This document shows, piece by piece, positions 20,772 to 25,180 of a stretch of DNA of 25,180 nt. The stretch comes from a virus. Numbering within the stretch: position 1 is the first letter of the stretch; the number at the start of each line of letters is the position of its first letter. The position numbers and the translations under genes are program-made. The DNA lies in IMG/VR virus record IMGVR_UViG_3300042887_000262, positions 1 through 25,180 of that record; one strand, 5' to 3'. The notes beneath the pieces were generated by a model. The model ran no database searches, was not told the DNA's origin, and was given only the letters and a program-made list of their open reading frames with translations.

Positions 20772-23332
20772 TTATCGGCAACAAGTTCAACGGTTACTCT
20801 GCGGACAATCGACGCCTGTATCACTTGGGTGGCGGTGGCGGTGGTGGCCAGACCACGAGCACGTCAAACACGTCGAACATCCCTGAGTACGCACGTCCCT
20901 ACGTAGAGACGATGATGGGCGCGACACAGCGCCAGCTGTTTCAAGGCAACGAAACTGGGGACGGCGGGTTCAACATAACTGGTTTCCAGCCGTACAAGGC
21001 GTACGGCGGTACGTACAACCAACAAGGTAATCAGACTTCCTACGACCCTAGCAAATCAGTTGCTGGTTTTCAGCCGATGCAAGAGCAAGCGCAGCGGGGT
21101 ATCGCTGGAATGCAGCTGCCCGGCGAGTATGGTCGCGCCTCGCAGCAAGCTGCGTACGCAGGTATGGGCGGTATGGACGTAGCTGGCCAAGCCAACACTC
21201 AAGGCTTTCAGAATCAAGTTGGCGGGTACATGAACCCGTACATGAATCAAGTGCTGGCTCCTCAGCTTGATGAAATGCGCCGTCAGTACGGTATCACTGG
21301 CCAACAGCAATCTAGCCAAGCCACTCAAGCTGGTGCTTATGGTGGTTCGCGTGACGCGATCATGGCTGCTGAGAACAACCGTAATCTGGGCATGGCGCAG
21401 AACCAAGCAATTGGCCAAGCTTACGACAGGTCGTTCGGCGCAGCGCAGCAGCAATACAACCAGAACTTGCAAAACCAACTTGCTGGTTACGGCATGGTGG
21501 GGCAGTCTGCGAATCAGTTGGCTGGTATTGGTAACCAGATGCTCACTGGCCAACAAGGCATTTACAACATGCAGAACACTGCTGGCGCACAGCAGCAGGC
21601 ACTGGAGCAGCGGAAGATTGATCAGGCGGTTAGCGACTATGCCAACGCGCAGCAGTACCCGCTGATGCAGTTGGGCACTATGTCGAATATGCTGCGTGGC
21701 TTGCCAATGCAGGCGTCCACTACCAATCAATACGCTGCGGCTCCAAATGCCCTTACTCAAGGTATCGGCGCTGCTGGCGCTGGAGCTTCGCTTTACAACG
21801 CGATGAGACCACCGGGCGGCGCTGCTGGCGGTTTGCCTAGCGAGTTCAAGTACGCCAAGGGCGGCATCACCTCTGTGCCCCAATACAATGTCGGCGGCGA
21901 AATTGAGTCTCAACTTGAGTCGATGGACATTCAAGGTTTGATGAAGCAAGCCCAAGAGTCTTCAAGCCCCACAGTACGGGCAATGGCTAAGCGTATCTTG
22001 CGTGAGAAACAAATGGAGCAAAGCGCTGGTCAAGCCCCACAAGGCATGGCTGGTCAAGCCCCACAAGACATGGCTGGTCAAGTTCCACAAGGCATGGCTG
22101 GTGGTGGCATCATTGCATTCGCTCCCGGTGGCATTACGGGGGCTAATGAAGGTGACGTAGGGGAAGAAGAGGCGCGGATTGGTATGCAAGAACGCCTTGC
22201 TCGGCCCCCTATCACTGGTGAGGGCATTATGGGTGTGGCCCCAGCAGCTGCGCCTCCGGTTAACACTGCCCCGACTGATATTGTCATGAACGCGCAAAAC
22301 GCGCTTAAAACACAACAAGACCTTGCGAACAAGCCGATTGCGGACATCATGGCTGAACGTCAGGCACTTCGTCAATCTATGGGTGTTGGTGAAAACGTAG
22401 CCCGCGAGCAGTACCGCAATGAGCAGATGGCGGAACGTGCCAACCTGAAGGATGAAGCTGAACGTCAACGCAGTATGCGTCTGGCCCAGTTCTTTGCTAG
22501 CTGGGGCTCTACCCCCGGCTCAACGCTTGTCGCTGGTATGACTGCTTTGCAGAAATCTATTCCCGGCATGATTGACGATGCAAAGGACGCCAAGAAAGCC
22601 AAGCGTGACGCTGACAAGATCATCTTTGACCTTGATAACGCAGACCGTCTTGAGAAGATAGGCCGCATTGACGAAGCGACGGCGCTCAAAGAAAAAGCCG
22701 CTGACAACGCACAGAAGCTCAATCAGAACCTGCTTCAGTATCAGACCAGCATAGAAGGTGATAAGTCACGCTCAGAATCAGCAAGAGCGAGTGACGCGTC
22801 ACGCGCAGCTTCAGCGGAAAATGTTGCAAACATCCAAGCTCAAAGCCAGAAAACAACGGCGCAGATCACTGCGGACCGCATGGCAGCAAGTGCTAAAGAT
22901 ACCGCTGCCCGCGGTGACAGAAAGCTGGATGAAAACGAACGCGCCAATCTGCAACGTAACGTGCTGGTTGCGGAAAGAGCTTTGTCGGACACTGAGAGAG
23001 CAATTGCGGCGGAGAAAGACAAGGACTTTGCCTACAAAGCTGCTGTGACTACGGCGTCGCGGACCCAAGGGGTTACTCCAAGGGCGAGAGAAGCTGCGCG
23101 AGCAGAAATAGCCACTAAGGATGCAGCGTGGAACACTCGGATTACAAGAGCCAGAGAGGACGCTGACCTTCTCAAGAGTCAAATGAGAGAGGTCAACGCA
23201 AGGCTTAGTGCTACGCCTACTCCTTCCGCTGGCGCTGAATCGGTCAAAGTGGGAGACAAAACATACGCTAGACCTGCTGGTATGACTGATGCACAATGGA
23301 GTGATTACAAGAAATCGCAAGGGGTCAAGTAA
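20768..23332 (+). CDS. Large candidate ejection/internal virion protein
   Basis: An 854-residue protein; GAGGA lies nine bases before the ATG within the GNAT gene. The N-terminus NKFNGYSADNRRLYHLGGGG is followed by a Gln/Gly/Ala-rich region (about 30-380) with many short helices and NQ-rich stretches. YAKGGI, NVGGEI and MAGGGIIAFAPGGI motifs lie at about 360-460. A long charged coiled-coil-like region fills about 550-830, with a conserved-looking FFASWGSTPGSTLVAGM block and IPGMIDDAKDAKKAKRD. The end is SVKVGDKTYARPAGMTDAQW. It has no clear enzyme domain. Position before another very large gene suggests an ejection protein; inference only. Confidence 0.82.
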   Translation: MIIGNKFNGYSADNRRLYHLGGGGGGGQTTSTSNTSNIPEYARPYVETMMGATQRQLFQGNETGDGGFNITGFQPYKAYGGTYNQQGNQTSYDPSKSVAGFQPMQEQAQRGIAGMQLPGEYGRASQQAAYAGMGGMDVAGQANTQGFQNQVGGYMNPYMNQVLAPQLDEMRRQYGITGQQQSSQATQAGAYGGSRDAIMAAENNRNLGMAQNQAIGQAYDRSFGAAQQQYNQNLQNQLAGYGMVGQSANQLAGIGNQMLTGQQGIYNMQNTAGAQQQALEQRKIDQAVSDYANAQQYPLMQLGTMSNMLRGLPMQASTTNQYAAAPNALTQGIGAAGAGASLYNAMRPPGGAAGGLPSEFKYAKGGITSVPQYNVGGEIESQLESMDIQGLMKQAQESSSPTVRAMAKRILREKQMEQSAGQAPQGMAGQAPQDMAGQVPQGMAGGGIIAFAPGGITGANEGDVGEEEARIGMQERLARPPITGEGIMGVAPAAAPPVNTAPTDIVMNAQNALKTQQDLANKPIADIMAERQALRQSMGVGENVAREQYRNEQMAERANLKDEAERQRSMRLAQFFASWGSTPGSTLVAGMTALQKSIPGMIDDAKDAKKAKRDADKIIFDLDNADRLEKIGRIDEATALKEKAADNAQKLNQNLLQYQTSIEGDKSRSESARASDASRAASAENVANIQAQSQKTTAQITADRMAASAKDTAARGDRKLDENERANLQRNVLVAERALSDTERAIAAEKDKDFAYKAAVTTASRTQGVTPRAREAARAEIATKDAAWNTRITRAREDADLLKSQMREVNARLSATPTPSAGAESVKVGDKTYARPAGMTDAQWSDYKKSQGVK
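22028..22099 (+). repeat. Three tandem 24-base units (GQAPQGMA)
   Basis: Three copies start at 22028, 22052 and 22076, encoding GQAPQGMA, GQAPQDMA and GQVPQGMA, followed by GGGI. The copies differ by one to three bases, so the duplication is recent. The insert keeps frame and lies in a linker before a conserved GG motif. Confidence 0.9.
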
Positions 23333-25180
23333 TGAGTCCAGAAGAGTGGTTGGCCCAACAACCTAAGACAAGTCCGAGAGTTGCGCTTAGCCCTGAAGAA
23401 TGGCTAGCGCAGCAAAACCAAGCGCAGCCACAACCCACTTCCGCCACTACCCCCGCCGCCGTCGCTGCTAAGCCCGTTGCCGATGAAGAGGCTGGTGATT
23501 TTATGCGCGGGGTTGGCAACATTCCCGGTCAGCTTCAAGAAACTTTTGGTGGTGCTAAAGCATTGGCGGGTTTGCTGTCGAACAGCAAAGGCCTTATCGA
23601 GAGCGGCCTCATGTCGATGGAAGAGGGCAAGCTCAAACAGTCCACTAAGCAATCGGACTCCTTTACTGATGCGTGGACTCAAGGCATTGGCACGGTTCTT
23701 ACAGATTGGCTTCCATACCAAATTGGCTCTGGTGTAGGTAACCTTGCTGAGACTCTCGTCTTCATGGGTGTTGGCGCGCTTGCTGGTGGCGCAGCTGGCG
23801 CTGGTGTTGGGGCTGTGCCCGGTGCTTTGGCTGGCGCGGTATCAAAGCAGCTTGTCAAACAGGGAATCAAAGAGGCTTCTGAAAAAATTGCCAAAGAAAG
23901 CGGCAAGGAAGCTGCGCAGAAGTTTGTTGAGGCTGAGACCAAACGCGTTATCACTGATGCCAGCAATGAGGCCGCAAAGGCTGCGGCCAAGCAATACGCA
24001 AAGACTAGTGCTAGAGGGGCTGGCATGACCGCCGGTATGGTGACTCAGGCTGGTCTTTCTGGCGCGGGTGAAGTCACTGGGCGTGCGATTGACGAAGCTG
24101 GCGGTGACACCGACAAAGTTGATCTTGGCCGAGTTGTTCCCGCTGCTATTGTTCATGGAGTGTCAGATTACTTCATTAACAAGATTGGTCTTGACGCACT
24201 GAAAATCGGAAGTAAGAGCACGAACAACCTTGTGCTTGATGTCGCTAAGCAGATTGCTGTAACAGGTGCGAAGCAAACCCCTGCCGAATTGATACAGACT
24301 ATGGCTGAGCGCTACGGCGCAAAACTGTCACTGTCTGATGCTGAAGCGCTTAAAGAATATGTGGACGCTACCGCTGCTTCGTTTGGTATGGCTGTTGCCC
24401 CCGGCGGTGTGGGCGGTGCTCGCACGAATTTGGCAAATAAGTTTGCCAACGCAGCTAAACAAAGCACGACTGCTGAAGATCAGTTGCGGCGGGAGTCCAC
24501 CAGTGCGGCTGGCCAGACCCAAGCGCCTCCACCTCCATTGAGCGCTGATCTGATTTCCGGACTGACTCCCGCCGCTGGTGATACCGGGGCGCTGGCAAAA
24601 GTTTCTGATGACACCCTTGCTGCCCAGACTGAACTGCAAAAAACAGAAGCGGGCAAGGTAAAGACTGCTGAAGATTTATTCGCCAAAGCTGATGCAGGGG
24701 AAAAGATCAAACGCAACGATATCCACGCTGTTGGCAAAGTGGTTGGCATTGATTCGTTCCCCCAAACGGTAAAGACCAACAAAGACAAAATTGAATTTAT
24801 CCGACAGCACGTCTTAGGACAAGGAGCGCCCAATGTTGCAGGAACTGTCAATGCCCCAGCTGGAGACAGCACTCAACTTCCTACACCACCAGCAGCCAAT
24901 GCCCCCACCGGAGGGGCTACCGGAGCTAAACCAGCTGGAGTGGTTCCTACTGAGCCGAATGCTGGACCAGCTGCTACTGGAGAAGGACAGCAGCCCGCTA
25001 CAGTAACGCCAAAAGCTATCACTGATCTCAGCCCTGAATTGCAGGCGATGGTTGCTGAGCGTAGAGATGCGATTGCCCAGATCGAGATGGACGGTGGCGA
25101 CGCATCCAAGAAAAAAGAACAGCTGAATAAGTTTTTGGCCAAGCAAGGCATCACTGGAACGCTGCCCGCACGCAAGAGCA
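23332..25180 (+). CDS. N-terminal part of a very large candidate ejection protein (runs off the window)
   Basis: The frame is open from ATG 23332 (TAATG overlap) to the window end, 616 codons, with no stop. The N-terminus has the nine-residue block SPEEWLAQQ twice (residues 2-10 and 20-28), then a Pro/Ala linker. A conserved-looking EAGDFMRGVGNIPGQLQETF leads into a helical part. A glycine-zipper hydrophobic stretch lies at about 145-170 (GVGALAGGAAGAGVGAVPGA), suggesting membrane insertion. Next come a charged helix (KQGIKEASEKIAKESGKEAA) and a mixed helical region to about 360, then a Pro/Ala/Thr-rich linker. No lytic transglycosylase motif is seen in this part. Its place recalls T7 gp15/gp16-type ejected proteins; inference. 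Confidence 0.78.
   Translation, partial: MSPEEWLAQQPKTSPRVALSPEEWLAQQNQAQPQPTSATTPAAVAAKPVADEEAGDFMRGVGNIPGQLQETFGGAKALAGLLSNSKGLIESGLMSMEEGKLKQSTKQSDSFTDAWTQGIGTVLTDWLPYQIGSGVGNLAETLVFMGVGALAGGAAGAGVGAVPGALAGAVSKQLVKQGIKEASEKIAKESGKEAAQKFVEAETKRVITDASNEAAKAAAKQYAKTSARGAGMTAGMVTQAGLSGAGEVTGRAIDEAGGDTDKVDLGRVVPAAIVHGVSDYFINKIGLDALKIGSKSTNNLVLDVAKQIAVTGAKQTPAELIQTMAERYGAKLSLSDAEALKEYVDATAASFGMAVAPGGVGGARTNLANKFANAAKQSTTAEDQLRRESTSAAGQTQAPPPPLSADLISGLTPAAGDTGALAKVSDDTLAAQTELQKTEAGKVKTAEDLFAKADAGEKIKRNDIHAVGKVVGIDSFPQTVKTNKDKIEFIRQHVLGQGAPNVAGTVNAPAGDSTQLPTPPAANAPTGGATGAKPAGVVPTEPNAGPAATGEGQQPATVTPKAITDLSPELQAMVAERRDAIAQIEMDGGDASKKKEQLNKFLAKQGITGTLPARKS

Noticed and set aside
21056-21955. Minus-strand open frame of 299 codons
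   Set aside because: Antisense to the 854-residue gene; the Gln/Ala-rich coding composition explains the lack of stops.

Overview
The window is a block of late (virion and lysis) genes from a tailed bacteriophage (Caudoviricetes). It is most likely an environmental, probably aquatic, podovirus-like phage, or an equivalent prophage. The main evidence is a pair of head-to-tail adaptor-like proteins, a tail nozzle-like protein, a set of candidate DNA-ejection proteins, several tail-fiber proteins with classical phage domains (S74 chaperone, glycine-rich adhesin), and a holin next to a GH108 endolysin. Every credible gene is on the + strand. Spacing is almost nil: genes overlap by 1 or 4 bases, or are separated by a few bases holding a Shine-Dalgarno sequence. 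No promoter, terminator, tRNA, integrase, terminase, portal, capsid or replication gene is visible. The host cannot be identified from the sequence; a Gram-negative host is plausible from the lysis genes.

Layout. Bases 2-2503 encode a large fiber-like virion protein whose start may lie upstream. Bases 2505-4565 hold seven small genes, mostly for Lys/Gly-rich basic proteins, including two adjacent genes that look like the separated halves of a DUF5872-like protein, and ending with an acidic PVVEEA-repeat protein. Bases 4569-6821 encode two adaptor-like proteins bracketing a zinc-ribbon protein and two more small basic proteins. Bases 6821-7921 hold two related beta-rich proteins with a 63-residue protein between them. 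Bases 7947-13257 encode four consecutive fiber/adhesin proteins, the first a 1002-residue repeat protein. Bases 13269-13861 hold a small fiber-associated-type gene and a cupin. Bases 13871-15924 are a lysis module: two single-span membrane proteins, a holin and an endolysin. Bases 15932-18794 hold the nozzle-like protein, a small conserved protein and a second cupin. From 18796 to the end lies a candidate ejection module: an Ala-rich protein, a GNAT-like protein, an 854-residue protein and the first 616 codons of another large protein.

How they fit together (inference): adaptors and nozzle form the short tail, the beta-rich and repeat proteins decorate head or tail or form fibers for receptor binding, the lysis module releases progeny, and the last module supplies proteins ejected with the DNA. 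A GNAT-like gene of 135 residues among candidate ejection proteins recalls the T7 order with gp13. The least explained parts are the cluster of small basic proteins sharing short motifs (ADG-V/I-A-x-KGKT and YAxGG), the repeat protein with an 11-residue Trp period, and the two cupins. Family names were recognised by eye from memory; no search was run.
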